The notes beneath the pieces are model-generated. The model saw only the letters and a list, made by a program, of their open reading frames with translations, had not been told where the DNA came from and made no database searches. From Bacteroidales bacterium (GTDB lineage Bacteria; Bacteroidota; Bacteroidia; Bacteroidales; UBA932), in assembly GCA_017443465.1 (NCBI GenBank), contig JAFRXO010000011.1:1-64000 (forward strand): a DNA stretch of 64,000 nucleotides, written 5' to 3'. A program made the position numbers and the translations under genes. This document shows, piece by piece, positions 26,266 through 34,967 of the stretch (positions are counted from its first letter, which is position 1; the number at the start of each line of letters is the position of its first letter).

Positions 26266-27369
26266 ATGGGCAATAACGAAAAAAAACGGATACTCTTCGT
26301 AGCTCCATTTCCTCCTCCAGTTCACGGGAGTGCGGTAGTGAGTCTGCATATCAGGAACAGCGCCCTGATTAACAGGACCTTCGACTGCGATTCCGTAAAC
26401 CTGTCCGCTTCGCGGAGCCTGGATGAGGTCGGCAAACCGGGGCTCATCAAGATATGGCGGATGATCTCGGCACTGGGATCGCTGATTGGGAAACTGCTCG
26501 TCCGTCACTATGACATATGCTATCTCGCCGTAGCCAGTCACGGCACTCCGTTCCTGAAAGACGCTCCGTTCGTGCTGCTGTGCAAATTGTTCTGCCGCAA
26601 GATCGTAATCCACCAGCACAATAAAGGGATGGCGGGCGATGTCAACCGCTGGCCCTTCCGGTGGATGCTCCCGCTGGTTTACAGGAACACCAAGGTCATA
26701 ATCGTTTCATGGCGCCTTTATCAGGACATAGAAAAAGTTGTCCCGAGAGAGAATGTAGTAATCTGCCCTAACGGGATAAAAGTTGACAGCGAGGCTTCGT
26801 CATATGAGCGCGCCGGGAATGAGATCCCGCGCCTGCTGTTCCTGGGCAATCTTATTGAAAGCAAAGGGGTCCTCATCCTTCTGGACGCCCTCAAGATGCT
26901 GCAGGGCAAAGGGATACCGTTTGAATGCGACATAGTAGGAGCTGAGAGCAAAGACATCGATTCTGCCCGCATGGCTGAGGAAGTGGAGCGTCGCGGACTG
27001 AGAGGGTCCGTGTCCTGGCTGGGGCGCAAGACTGGAGATGAGAAGGAGGATATTTTCAGGAGGAGCGACATATTCGTCTTCCCGACATATGAGGATTGCT
27101 TCCCTCTCGTCCTGCTCGAGGCTTTGGCCCACCGGCTGCCTGTGGTAACCACCGATGAAGGAGGTATTCCCGATATAGTCCAGGATGGAGTCAACGGACT
27201 CATCTGCGAGCGGAGGGATCCCGAATCCCTTGCCGACTGCATCGATACCCTTCTTGCCAATCCGGACCTGGGGAGGAAGATGGGAGAAGAAGGGCACAGG
27301 ATCTTTCTGGAGAAATTTACGGAGGAAACGTTCATCCAGAGAATTTGCGATATTTTTCTTAACTTGTAA
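26266..27369 (+). CDS. GT4-family glycosyltransferase
   Basis: A 367-residue GT-B enzyme. The N-terminal PFPPPVHGSAVVS is a usual acceptor-domain loop, and the C-terminal domain has ESKGVLILLDALKML near residue 204 and the GT4 donor-binding stretch PTYEDCFPLVLLEALAHRLP (near 274), with the conserved E-x7-E. It transfers a sugar from a nucleotide donor, probably for a surface glycan. It is followed after 23 bp by the GH105-DUF2264 gene, an unusual pairing of synthesis and degradation. Confidence 0.88.
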   Translation: MGNNEKKRILFVAPFPPPVHGSAVVSLHIRNSALINRTFDCDSVNLSASRSLDEVGKPGLIKIWRMISALGSLIGKLLVRHYDICYLAVASHGTPFLKDAPFVLLCKLFCRKIVIHQHNKGMAGDVNRWPFRWMLPLVYRNTKVIIVSWRLYQDIEKVVPRENVVICPNGIKVDSEASSYERAGNEIPRLLFLGNLIESKGVLILLDALKMLQGKGIPFECDIVGAESKDIDSARMAEEVERRGLRGSVSWLGRKTGDEKEDIFRRSDIFVFPTYEDCFPLVLLEALAHRLPVVTTDEGGIPDIVQDGVNGLICERRDPESLADCIDTLLANPDLGRKMGEEGHRIFLEKFTEETFIQRICDIFLNL

Positions 27370-27392
27370 ACCAATAACACACTAATACCGAC

Positions 27393-29687
27393 ATGAAAAA
27401 CAGACTGACATTTATCCTGCTGACTGTTGCAGCAGCTTTGAGCATATGCTTAAGTGCTTCAGCAGCAAATGATTCTAAGAAAAAAGCCGAAAGAGAGATC
27501 ATCGACCGCGTAGCCACGTGGCAGGTCCAGCACCACGCCGAGAGCAAGCACGCGCTCACCGACTGGACCAACGGTGCCCTCTACCGCGGAATGTATGAAT
27601 GGGCCGTCTACTCCGGAGACAAGACCTATATGGATTTCCTGATGGACATATGCAACCGCACCTCCTGGGGCCTGGGCAAGAGGGTCTATCATGCTGATGA
27701 CGTCTGCGTCGGACAACTTTACACTGAGCTTTACAAGCGCTTCGGGGATGAGAAGATGATTGACAGGCTCAAGTACAGGATGGAATATGTGATGAACCAT
27801 CCCAACACTGAGATCCTCCAGCACACCAACCCCAAGGCACGTGACCGCTGGACCTGGTGCGACGCACTGTTCATGGCTCCCCCGGTCTATGTAGAGATGT
27901 ACAATATCACCGGGGATGAGAAATACCTCCAGTTCATGGACCGTGAGTACAAGCTCTGTACTGATTCTCTCTACAACAGGACTGACCACCTCTATTACAG
28001 GGACAACAGCTATATTCCCAAGAGGGAAAAGAACGGGAAGAACATCTACTGGGGCCGCGGAAACGGCTGGGTGTTCGCCGGACTGGCCATCATGCTGGAG
28101 CGCTTCCCGAAACAGCACTATACCTACAACTATTACCTGAATATCTACAAGGAACTGGCGGCCGCCATTATCCGCTGCCAGGATGCTGACGGTTCCTGGC
28201 ATGCCAGCATGCTGGATCCGGATTCCTACCCTCTAGCCGAGAACAGCGCATCAGGGTTCTTTACATATGGCCTTGCATGGGGATGGAACCACGGAATCCT
28301 CACCGATCCCGCATACAAGCAGGCTGCATTGAAAGGCTGGGAGGCTCTCAAGAAATATGTCCACGATGACGGTTTCCTGGGCAATGTACAGCCAATCGGC
28401 GCGGCCCCCGGTGCCACTGGTCCGGACAAGACCGAGGTTTACGGTGTAGGTGCATTCCTCCTCGCCGGAACGCAGATTATGGCTATGCCCAAGGGGACTC
28501 CCAAGGCAGCGCCCGCAGTTGCAACTCCGGCCCCGGAGACCGCAGACAGGAAGTTCTGGGTCGAGAGCATGACCAAGATCATCGATCCCCTCTACGAAAA
28601 CCTCAGCCGCGGAACCCTCCGCAAGAATATGCCTGTCGAGACAAATGACGGCTACAATATGGGCAATTCACGTAAGGACGTGACCCACCTCGAGGCTCTC
28701 GGACGTTCCTTCGACGGCATCGCACCCTGGCTCAACCTGGGTAAAGACGACACTGAGGAAGGTAAGATCCGTGCACACTATATCGACTTGGTGGTCAAGG
28801 CAATAGCTACAGCAGTAGATCCGTCTTCCCCGGACTACCTGACATTCGACGGTCCTGGCACCCAGCCCCTCGTGGATGCTGCTTTCTTCGCACAGGGTCT
28901 TCTCAGGTCCAAAGACGTGATCTGGCCCGCACTCGACGCGACAACGAAGCAGAGGATAATCGACCAGTTCAAAGCTTCCCGCAAGATCAAACCGTGGGAA
29001 AACAACTGGCTCCTCTTCTCTGCCACCATCGAAGCAGCCCTCCTGGAGTTCACCGGCGAATATGACGAGGAGAAGATCGACTACGCTTTCAGCAAACACG
29101 CGGAGTGGTACAAGGGTGACGGCTGGTACGGTGACGGCCCGTCCTTCCACCTGGACTACTACAACAGCTATGTTATCCAGCCCATGATCCTGGATGTAAG
29201 CGCAGTCCTCAAGGAGCACGGGAAGAAATGGGGAGACTTCTATGATGTGGAACTGCCCCGCCTGGTCCGCTATGCAGAGCAGCAGGAGCGCCTGATCTCA
29301 CCTGAGGGAACCTATCCGGTCCTCGGCCGCTCCAGCGGTTACCGCTTCGGATCCTTCCAGGTCCTTTCGCAAGTCTGCCTGCTTGAGAAGCTTCCGCTTT
29401 ACATCGAGCCTGCACAGGTACGCTGTGCCCTTACAGCCGTCCTTCGCAACCAGCTGGTTGACGAGAGTTTCGACAAGGACGGATGGCTCACACTCGGCTT
29501 CTGCGGCCATCAGCCGGGCGTTGCAGACAATTATGTTTCCACCGGAAGCGCATACCTCTGCACCTTCATGTTCCTTCCCCTTGGCCTTCCGGCCGACAAT
29601 CAGTTCTGGGCTGCCCCGGCCGCTGACTGGTCTTCGAAGCGCACATGGAAGGGACTTCCCATCAGGGACGACCACGCAATACGCTAA
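27393..29687 (+). CDS. GH105-DUF2264 two-domain glycan hydrolase
   Basis: A 764-residue secreted protein with a signal peptide (cut near ASAAN, residue 26). Residues about 35-365 match GH105 unsaturated (rhamno)galacturonyl hydrolases: DDVCVGQLYTELY, WTWCDALFMAPPVYVEM with the likely catalytic Asp, and YWGRGNGWVFAGLA. A short Ala/Pro linker follows, and residues about 385-764 match DUF2264 (a group that includes GH154 glucuronidases), with KPWENNWLLFSA and DGWYGDGPSFHLDYYNSYVI. The fused activities could remove an unsaturated and then a saturated uronic acid. A heparinase-like lyase gene follows after 21 bp, supporting a role in uronic-acid-rich polysaccharide breakdown. Confidence 0.85.
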   Translation: MKNRLTFILLTVAAALSICLSASAANDSKKKAEREIIDRVATWQVQHHAESKHALTDWTNGALYRGMYEWAVYSGDKTYMDFLMDICNRTSWGLGKRVYHADDVCVGQLYTELYKRFGDEKMIDRLKYRMEYVMNHPNTEILQHTNPKARDRWTWCDALFMAPPVYVEMYNITGDEKYLQFMDREYKLCTDSLYNRTDHLYYRDNSYIPKREKNGKNIYWGRGNGWVFAGLAIMLERFPKQHYTYNYYLNIYKELAAAIIRCQDADGSWHASMLDPDSYPLAENSASGFFTYGLAWGWNHGILTDPAYKQAALKGWEALKKYVHDDGFLGNVQPIGAAPGATGPDKTEVYGVGAFLLAGTQIMAMPKGTPKAAPAVATPAPETADRKFWVESMTKIIDPLYENLSRGTLRKNMPVETNDGYNMGNSRKDVTHLEALGRSFDGIAPWLNLGKDDTEEGKIRAHYIDLVVKAIATAVDPSSPDYLTFDGPGTQPLVDAAFFAQGLLRSKDVIWPALDATTKQRIIDQFKASRKIKPWENNWLLFSATIEAALLEFTGEYDEEKIDYAFSKHAEWYKGDGWYGDGPSFHLDYYNSYVIQPMILDVSAVLKEHGKKWGDFYDVELPRLVRYAEQQERLISPEGTYPVLGRSSGYRFGSFQVLSQVCLLEKLPLYIEPAQVRCALTAVLRNQLVDESFDKDGWLTLGFCGHQPGVADNYVSTGSAYLCTFMFLPLGLPADNQFWAAPAADWSSKRTWKGLPIRDDHAIR

Positions 29688-29708
29688 ACCATTAAGAACC
29701 TGAAACAT

Positions 29709-32138
29709 ATGCATAAGCATCCTTCGCTAGTAAAATCCATATGCCTCCTCATCCCGTTGGCATTGCTGACATTTACCGCTCCCCTTTCCCGGGCGCAGAA
29801 CCCTGTCTCATTCCAGCTGGACAAAGGCGGCAGGGCATCCCTCCAGGGAGGTACCTGGATCGAGGCCAAAGCCCCGTGTACCCTTTCGGTAATAATGGAC
29901 GGAGACATCATCAAGGAGATTACCGTTGCGCCGAAGGATGTGTCTTCCAGGACGATAGAGTTCACCACGAACAAGGCGATCAACACTCCGAACAACCGTA
30001 TCACCACCATATGGGATGATGCGAAAGGCGAAGAGACCCTCATCGTCCGTATGCACGCCCCATCTGCCAAGCCGTCTGTTACCTTCGAGGTAATGGACGG
30101 GCCGATCACCTCAGACGAGGAATTCTTCACCAAGGTCCTCAACCTGGATTTCCCGGGTCTGGCCGACGTAAAGGCTGCCGCTACGAGGAAGGACTGGACC
30201 GGGGCAAGGACTGCATATGTGAAATACCTCAAGACCCGCAGGACTCCGGTCTGGTCCTTTGACTGGAGAGACAAGGACAAGGCGGAGTCCCGGATTGAAG
30301 GGTTCGACAGGGCCAGGGCAGATGATGCTGTGGCCAACCTGCTCACCAGCTGCGATGTCCCCTATCAGTTCGGTTCCCATGTCAACTGGTCGATAAACCC
30401 GACTCCGCTGGAGTATTGCGAGTGGCCGTGGCAGCTCAGCCGCCATCCTTTCTGGAGAAGCCTCGGAAGGGCCTACTGGGCGACAGGAGACGAGAAATAT
30501 GCCAAGGCTTTCGTAAACCAGATGAGGGGATGGATAATCGACAATCCCCTTCCCGACAATGCTGCAAGGGAGGAGTACTCTCGCTGGAGGACCATCGAAG
30601 CCGGAATCAGGACGTCAGGTTCCTGGCCGGACGCCTTCTTCCGTTTCCTGGGGTCCCCGTCATTTGATGATGAGTCCATCCTGATGATGGTCAAGTCTTT
30701 CTATGAGCACGGGAAGCACCTGAGGGCCCACCACTCAGCACATAACAACTGGCTGACCATGGAGATGAACGGGTTGTACCATATTGCCACTCTCTTCCCG
30801 GAATTCAACAGTTCGAAGGCATGGGGGGATTTTGTGGTGCAGACTCTCCTTGAGGAAGAGCGGAGTCAGTTCTATCCTGACAACACCCAGGTTGAACTAG
30901 CACCGAACTATCACGGGGTCAGCCTCAACAACATCCTCGCTCCCTACAGGCTGGCGAAACTCAACGGGAAGCAGTTCCCGGAAGAGTACATGAAGAACCT
31001 GGAGGGGATGTACGATTATTACCTTAAGATCTGCCTCCCTTGCGGACATATGCCTGCGCTGAATGAGTCAGGCACCGGAAACGGATGGTATGACTGCAGG
31101 AGGCCTCTGGCAACCGGCTTCGAACTCTTCCCTCAAAGAACTGATTTCCAATATGTAGCTACATCGGGTAAGGAAGGGACGGTTCCATCTTTCACTTCGT
31201 CCTGGATGCCTTGGGCGGGATGGTACGTTATGCGCTCCGGCTGGACCGCCGATGCCCTTCAGGCCCATTTCGAGGTCGGTCCCTATTCGGGGGCGCACTC
31301 CCAGGAGGACAAACTTTCCATCATCCTCGAAGCATATGGCAACCGCGTCCTTACCGAGGCAGGGACCTACCCATATGATGAGTCGCAGTGGCGTAAATAT
31401 GCAGCTTCAGCCCGTGGGCACAACCTTACGAGGGTTGATGGAAAGGACCAGAACAGGGACGCCCGGGCGGGTGAGGAGCTGATCCGCTACTCCCGCAAAC
31501 CTATGGAGAACAGATGGATCTCCAATGACAGCTTCGATTTCGGGGAAGGCTGGTACACTGAAGGATTCGGGCCTGACCTCGATTCTACCGTGACTCAGTA
31601 CCGCGCCCTGCTCTTCCTTAAGGACAAATGCTGGCTGATGTTCGATGTCTTCACCCCATCGGACAAGAATATTCATAGCTATGAAACGTCGTTCCACCTG
31701 GATGCGCCCGGAGCCACGGTAAATGACGCGCTTAAGTCAGTTACCGGCGAAAGGCCTGGCGAAGCGGTGCTGTCCGTGATTCCGGTTCACAAGGAAGGGC
31801 TTGACGTAAAGGTAATTACGGGGCAGGAAACGCCAGAGGTGCAAGGTTGGGCTCATGATGAGACTACCACTCCATATGGGGTCAAGCCAGTGGCTACACC
31901 GGTGTTCAGCCGCAAGGTTTCCGGCCAGTGGGTCGAACCCTATATCCTGTGGCCCGTCAAGGCTGGTGAGCAGTGCCCTGTCGCCGGCATTTCAGCCAAA
32001 GGACCTGGGAAGTTTACAGTCCGCTTCACGGATGGTTCGACCATCAGCGTCAATGCCGTGACAGCCGGAGACAACCTCGGCAGCCTCTCCTACACCATCA
32101 AAGGTAAAGGCCGCAAATCTTCCGTCAAGGTCCTCTGA
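29709..32138 (+). CDS. Heparinase II/III-like polysaccharide lyase
   Basis: An 809-residue secreted protein: signal peptide ending about SRAQ (residue 30), a short N-terminal beta domain, an alpha/alpha toroid (about 150-480) with HHSAHNNWLTMEMNG near 340 and ELAPNYHG near 397 (likely catalytic Tyr/His), and a heparinase II/III beta-sandwich from about 510 with HSQEDKLSIILEAYG. These lyases cut uronic-acid-containing polysaccharides by beta-elimination, producing the unsaturated sugars that GH105 enzymes remove, which fits the gene before it. The substrate cannot be named. The start ATG is in a CATATG. Confidence 0.83.
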   Translation: MHKHPSLVKSICLLIPLALLTFTAPLSRAQNPVSFQLDKGGRASLQGGTWIEAKAPCTLSVIMDGDIIKEITVAPKDVSSRTIEFTTNKAINTPNNRITTIWDDAKGEETLIVRMHAPSAKPSVTFEVMDGPITSDEEFFTKVLNLDFPGLADVKAAATRKDWTGARTAYVKYLKTRRTPVWSFDWRDKDKAESRIEGFDRARADDAVANLLTSCDVPYQFGSHVNWSINPTPLEYCEWPWQLSRHPFWRSLGRAYWATGDEKYAKAFVNQMRGWIIDNPLPDNAAREEYSRWRTIEAGIRTSGSWPDAFFRFLGSPSFDDESILMMVKSFYEHGKHLRAHHSAHNNWLTMEMNGLYHIATLFPEFNSSKAWGDFVVQTLLEEERSQFYPDNTQVELAPNYHGVSLNNILAPYRLAKLNGKQFPEEYMKNLEGMYDYYLKICLPCGHMPALNESGTGNGWYDCRRPLATGFELFPQRTDFQYVATSGKEGTVPSFTSSWMPWAGWYVMRSGWTADALQAHFEVGPYSGAHSQEDKLSIILEAYGNRVLTEAGTYPYDESQWRKYAASARGHNLTRVDGKDQNRDARAGEELIRYSRKPMENRWISNDSFDFGEGWYTEGFGPDLDSTVTQYRALLFLKDKCWLMFDVFTPSDKNIHSYETSFHLDAPGATVNDALKSVTGERPGEAVLSVIPVHKEGLDVKVITGQETPEVQGWAHDETTTPYGVKPVATPVFSRKVSGQWVEPYILWPVKAGEQCPVAGISAKGPGKFTVRFTDGSTISVNAVTAGDNLGSLSYTIKGKGRKSSVKVL

Positions 32139-32143
32139 TCCCT

Positions 32144-32271
32144 CCGCAGGGCAGATTTGCCCTCGCAAACCCGTAGCCGTCCACGGCGTCGTTGAGTGGA
32201 AGGGGCCCACAAGCGAAGCGAAGTGGGAAGGATGAGCGAAGCGAAGGTTTGCAGGGCTACCTGCCCTGTGG
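32144..32271. repeat. Palindromic intergenic element 2 (about 128 bp)
   Basis: The ends form an imperfect long inverted repeat: CCGCAGGGCAG at 32144-32154 with CTGCCCTGTGG at 32261-32271 (one wobble position), extended inward by GCAAACC (32165-32171) with GGTTTGC (32246-32252). The interior holds AAGCGAAGCGAAGTGGG and GAGCGAAGCGAAGG, like the GAGCGAACGAAGTGAG core of element 1 at 16824-16969. No open frame of note. It sits between the lyase gene and the promoter of the next gene. Confidence 0.55.
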
Positions 32272-32338
32272 AACGAAGATAAGATTTGCTAATATACAGT
32301 TTTTTACGAATTTTAGGATGTTCCCGGACATATCATCC

Positions 32339-32346
32339 TACTTTTG
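32339..32346 (+). promoter_or_regulatory. Promoter -7 box for lipoprotein A
   Basis: TACTTTTG, exact -7 match, 26 bases before the ATG at 32373; it excludes the upstream in-frame start at 32286. Confidence 0.65.
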
Positions 32347-32372
32347 GGCCGGATGATTTGGAGGGAAAACAT

Positions 32373-33302
32373 ATGACATTCAAAGCATGGTTGTTTACGA
32401 CCGCATTCGCGGCAATGGCAGCATTCTCCTGCACAAAAGACCATAACATCGAAAAGAAAGAAATATTCACGGAGCTGGACAGTGAAATTGGGAAGGTCAC
32501 TGACTCCATCTACATCGTCCCGCGTCCGCAGTGGGGCACCCTGGACGGGGAGAAGGACGTGAGAGCCTGGTTCCCTCTCAGGTGGGACTACATGGGAAGC
32601 GTAAACCAGGGAATGGCGGTATATGGGGACACTGCAGTTGTATTATGCAATAAAGGCTGGGTGCGGATCCTGAACCTGAAAAAAGAAAAGGTGGTACAGG
32701 AAACTGTCCTTGCCTCTTTCTCCGAAACCAACCATGCCAACACGGCCCAGTTCGGACGGAAGGAAAACCCATCTGACAAACTTCCCCTCCTCTACGTTTC
32801 GGAATGCACATCCCCCTGCCGGTGCTTTGTGGAAAGATACACTGGAGACGGATTCGAACTGGTTCAGGAAATCTCAACAGACATGGGTGTCATTGACTGG
32901 ATAGCCGATGCCTCAGAAGGATTCATCTATTCATATGAACACGGCGGGAGAAGGGACAGCATGGTTATCAGGAGGTTCCACCTGCCAGACCCATCTGGCG
33001 GGGATGTGGAGCTCAGGAGGGAAGATGCCCTTGCGACATGGAGGTTCGGTGTCACCTATCCTCACACGATCCAGGGTGGAACGATTCTCAACGGCACTCT
33101 GATAATGACCTATGGGACCACAACGCGGCCCAGGGGCCTGCATTTCATCGACCTGGAAAGGGGCGAGTTGAAAGACCTGGATCTCACCGGAGACCTAGAC
33201 GTGGAACCGGAAGACATAGACATATGGAGAGGGCACATAATAATGTACGCCTTCGCAGGATCCCTGTTCACAATAATGAAGTTGAAGGGATATGCAGGAT
33301 AA
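32373..33302 (+). CDS. Propeller-like lipoprotein A (paralogue of 34089-34967)
   Basis: A 309-residue lipoprotein (lipobox AAFSC, Cys20). No named domain is recognised. It is clearly related to the product of 34089-34967: both have a QGMA(V/I)xGDxAxV opening, NKGWxRIxNL, the block ASFSETNHAN-x-AQFG and a late EPED(I/V)D. Alternating short beta-strand-like blocks suggest a beta-propeller. The start at 32373 was set by the promoter box. Its stop is 4 bp from that of ccsA, on the other strand. Function unknown; it may bind a glycan or a periplasmic partner. Confidence 0.75.
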   Translation: MTFKAWLFTTAFAAMAAFSCTKDHNIEKKEIFTELDSEIGKVTDSIYIVPRPQWGTLDGEKDVRAWFPLRWDYMGSVNQGMAVYGDTAVVLCNKGWVRILNLKKEKVVQETVLASFSETNHANTAQFGRKENPSDKLPLLYVSECTSPCRCFVERYTGDGFELVQEISTDMGVIDWIADASEGFIYSYEHGGRRDSMVIRRFHLPDPSGGDVELRREDALATWRFGVTYPHTIQGGTILNGTLIMTYGTTTRPRGLHFIDLERGELKDLDLTGDLDVEPEDIDIWRGHIIMYAFAGSLFTIMKLKGYAG

Positions 33303-33306
33303 TTTT

Positions 33307-34092
33307 CTAATAAGTATGAACGCTGGTGCTCCTGGCTGAGGGCAGATAATTGATTCCCCACCAGCACACCTGGAGCATCACGAAGCCGATGATTATGAGC
33401 CAGAGTGCGGTCCTGCGGTCACTGTGGCTGACAAGACGCCAGTGGATGTAGACAAGGAAGGAAAACCAAGTTATCGCAGCCCAGGTTTCTTTCGGGTCCC
33501 AGGTCCAGTAACTTCCCCACGCAGCTTTCGCCCACAGGGCTCCGAATAGCATTCCGATGGTAAGGAAGGAGACCCCGAGATAGATTAGATTGTCACACAG
33601 GGATATTTCCTCCTCCGAGATGCTACCGTCTCCCTTCTTGAAAAAAAGCAGGTATATGGCCGCCAGGGCCGCAGCACCAATCATCGCATATGCGAACATG
33701 TACACTATGACGTGGGGAGCGAACCACGGGCTCTGGAGGGCCGGCATCAGGGTCTTGCTGTGGATTTCGGGCTTGAAGAGATTCACGCACATGAAAACCA
33801 CCGACATGAATGTGCTGAAGGTCAGGATCCACTTATAGCTCCACCTGGAGTAGATTATAAGGCCGACCAGCGGGAGGAAGAAAGAGTACCAGAGACGGGT
33901 CTCCCCCATCGTCCTCATCGGAGGGCGCTGCAGGGCGATCCACATCCAGAGAATATAGGTAAAGAAGACCACGAGCCCCGATACTGTCAGGGCCATGGCC
34001 GGACGCCTCCTGGCCTTCCAGGCGAAAAAGGCTCCGCAGGCCCAGAGAAGTATCGCTATGATGGCGAAGTACTCGAAATAATTCCAGATCAT
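33307..34092 (-). CDS. ccsA: Cytochrome c assembly protein CcsA
   Basis: A 261-residue membrane protein with about eight helices and the Trp-rich haem-handling motif WGSYWTWDPKETW (about 190-202), flanked by conserved His residues (PHVIVYMFAYA near 125 and YIHWRL near 212). CcsA works with CcsB/ResB to move haem and attach it to apocytochrome c. No ccsB or cytochrome gene is in the window. It overlaps the upstream lipoprotein gene by 4 bp (ATGA), so they are coupled. Confidence 0.88.
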   Translation of the reverse strand: MIWNYFEYFAIIAILLWACGAFFAWKARRRPAMALTVSGLVVFFTYILWMWIALQRPPMRTMGETRLWYSFFLPLVGLIIYSRWSYKWILTFSTFMSVVFMCVNLFKPEIHSKTLMPALQSPWFAPHVIVYMFAYAMIGAAALAAIYLLFFKKGDGSISEEEISLCDNLIYLGVSFLTIGMLFGALWAKAAWGSYWTWDPKETWAAITWFSFLVYIHWRLVSHSDRRTALWLIIIGFVMLQVCWWGINYLPSARSTSVHTY

Positions 34093-34967
34093 GGCAATAG
34101 TTTCATTATTTCATAGATTCCGTTGTTCCCGTTGACCACCAACAGCAGGGAGTTTCCATAGAAATCCACATCTTCGGGTTCTTCATTTAACGAACCTCTG
34201 AGATCCATTTCAACCAGATTCCCGGAAGTAAGGTCTATGACATGGACTCCGCGGTCAGTATCCGCATAGCCATATGCGATGAGCAGATTACCCCTGCCGC
34301 AGACTCCCCCCTGGACGATATGGCGATAATCAAAATCATAATGCCATTTGTCGAGGAGATCCTCTTCAGTCAGGACCACTTCCTCCGTGGAAGGGTCAGG
34401 GAACGGGAAGAAGTAAATGTTCATCCCGGTGCTGGCTTCCGTCTGAAGGGCCAGAAGCCGTTTGCCCTCCTTATCCACGAACCATTCCGTAGCCCTGAAC
34501 CAACAACTTATGGTCTGATGAGGATGGAAAGTCGTCCCGTCGAAACTCTCCACTAAACATCGTCCCTTCCCATTACACTCCGAAATGTAGATAAGCGGGA
34601 ACTGGTCGCCTTCATTAGCATATGTGGGGCCGAACTGGGCCGAATTGGCGTGGTTGGTCTCAGAGAATGAAGCAAGGATTGTTTCACAGACAAGAGTCTT
34701 CCTATTCAGGTTGTAGATACGGCACCAGCCTTTATTGCTGAAGACAAAGGCGTAATCGCCGTGAATGGCCATTCCTTGAGTGCTGCAATCGTGGTATCGG
34801 TAGTCAACTTTTATCAGGCTGTGGACGTCACGGAATCCGCGCAGGGACCCATATTCATCAGGTTCAGGAGTAAGATATTCCACAGGGTCATCCACAAGAA
34901 GAGGATCCTTGCTACAGCCGACAGTCAAGAGCGCCAGTAATGGTAATATGTACAGAAAACGCCTCAT
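34089..34967 (-). CDS. Propeller-like lipoprotein B (paralogue of 32373-33302)
   Basis: A 292-residue lipoprotein (lipobox LTVGC, Cys18). It shares long blocks with lipoprotein A, including TQGMAIHGDYAFV, NKGWCRIYNL and ASFSETNHANSAQFG, and the late EPEDVDFYGN. It is translationally coupled to ccsA downstream (ATGA overlap) and abuts the glycosyltransferase upstream (shared base at 34967), so it is at the 3' end of the polysaccharide operon. No known domain recognised. The two paralogues sit on either side of ccsA. Confidence 0.75.
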   Translation of the reverse strand: MRRFLYILPLLALLTVGCSKDPLLVDDPVEYLTPEPDEYGSLRGFRDVHSLIKVDYRYHDCSTQGMAIHGDYAFVFSNKGWCRIYNLNRKTLVCETILASFSETNHANSAQFGPTYANEGDQFPLIYISECNGKGRCLVESFDGTTFHPHQTISCWFRATEWFVDKEGKRLLALQTEASTGMNIYFFPFPDPSTEEVVLTEEDLLDKWHYDFDYRHIVQGGVCGRGNLLIAYGYADTDRGVHVIDLTSGNLVEMDLRGSLNEEPEDVDFYGNSLLLVVNGNNGIYEIMKLLP

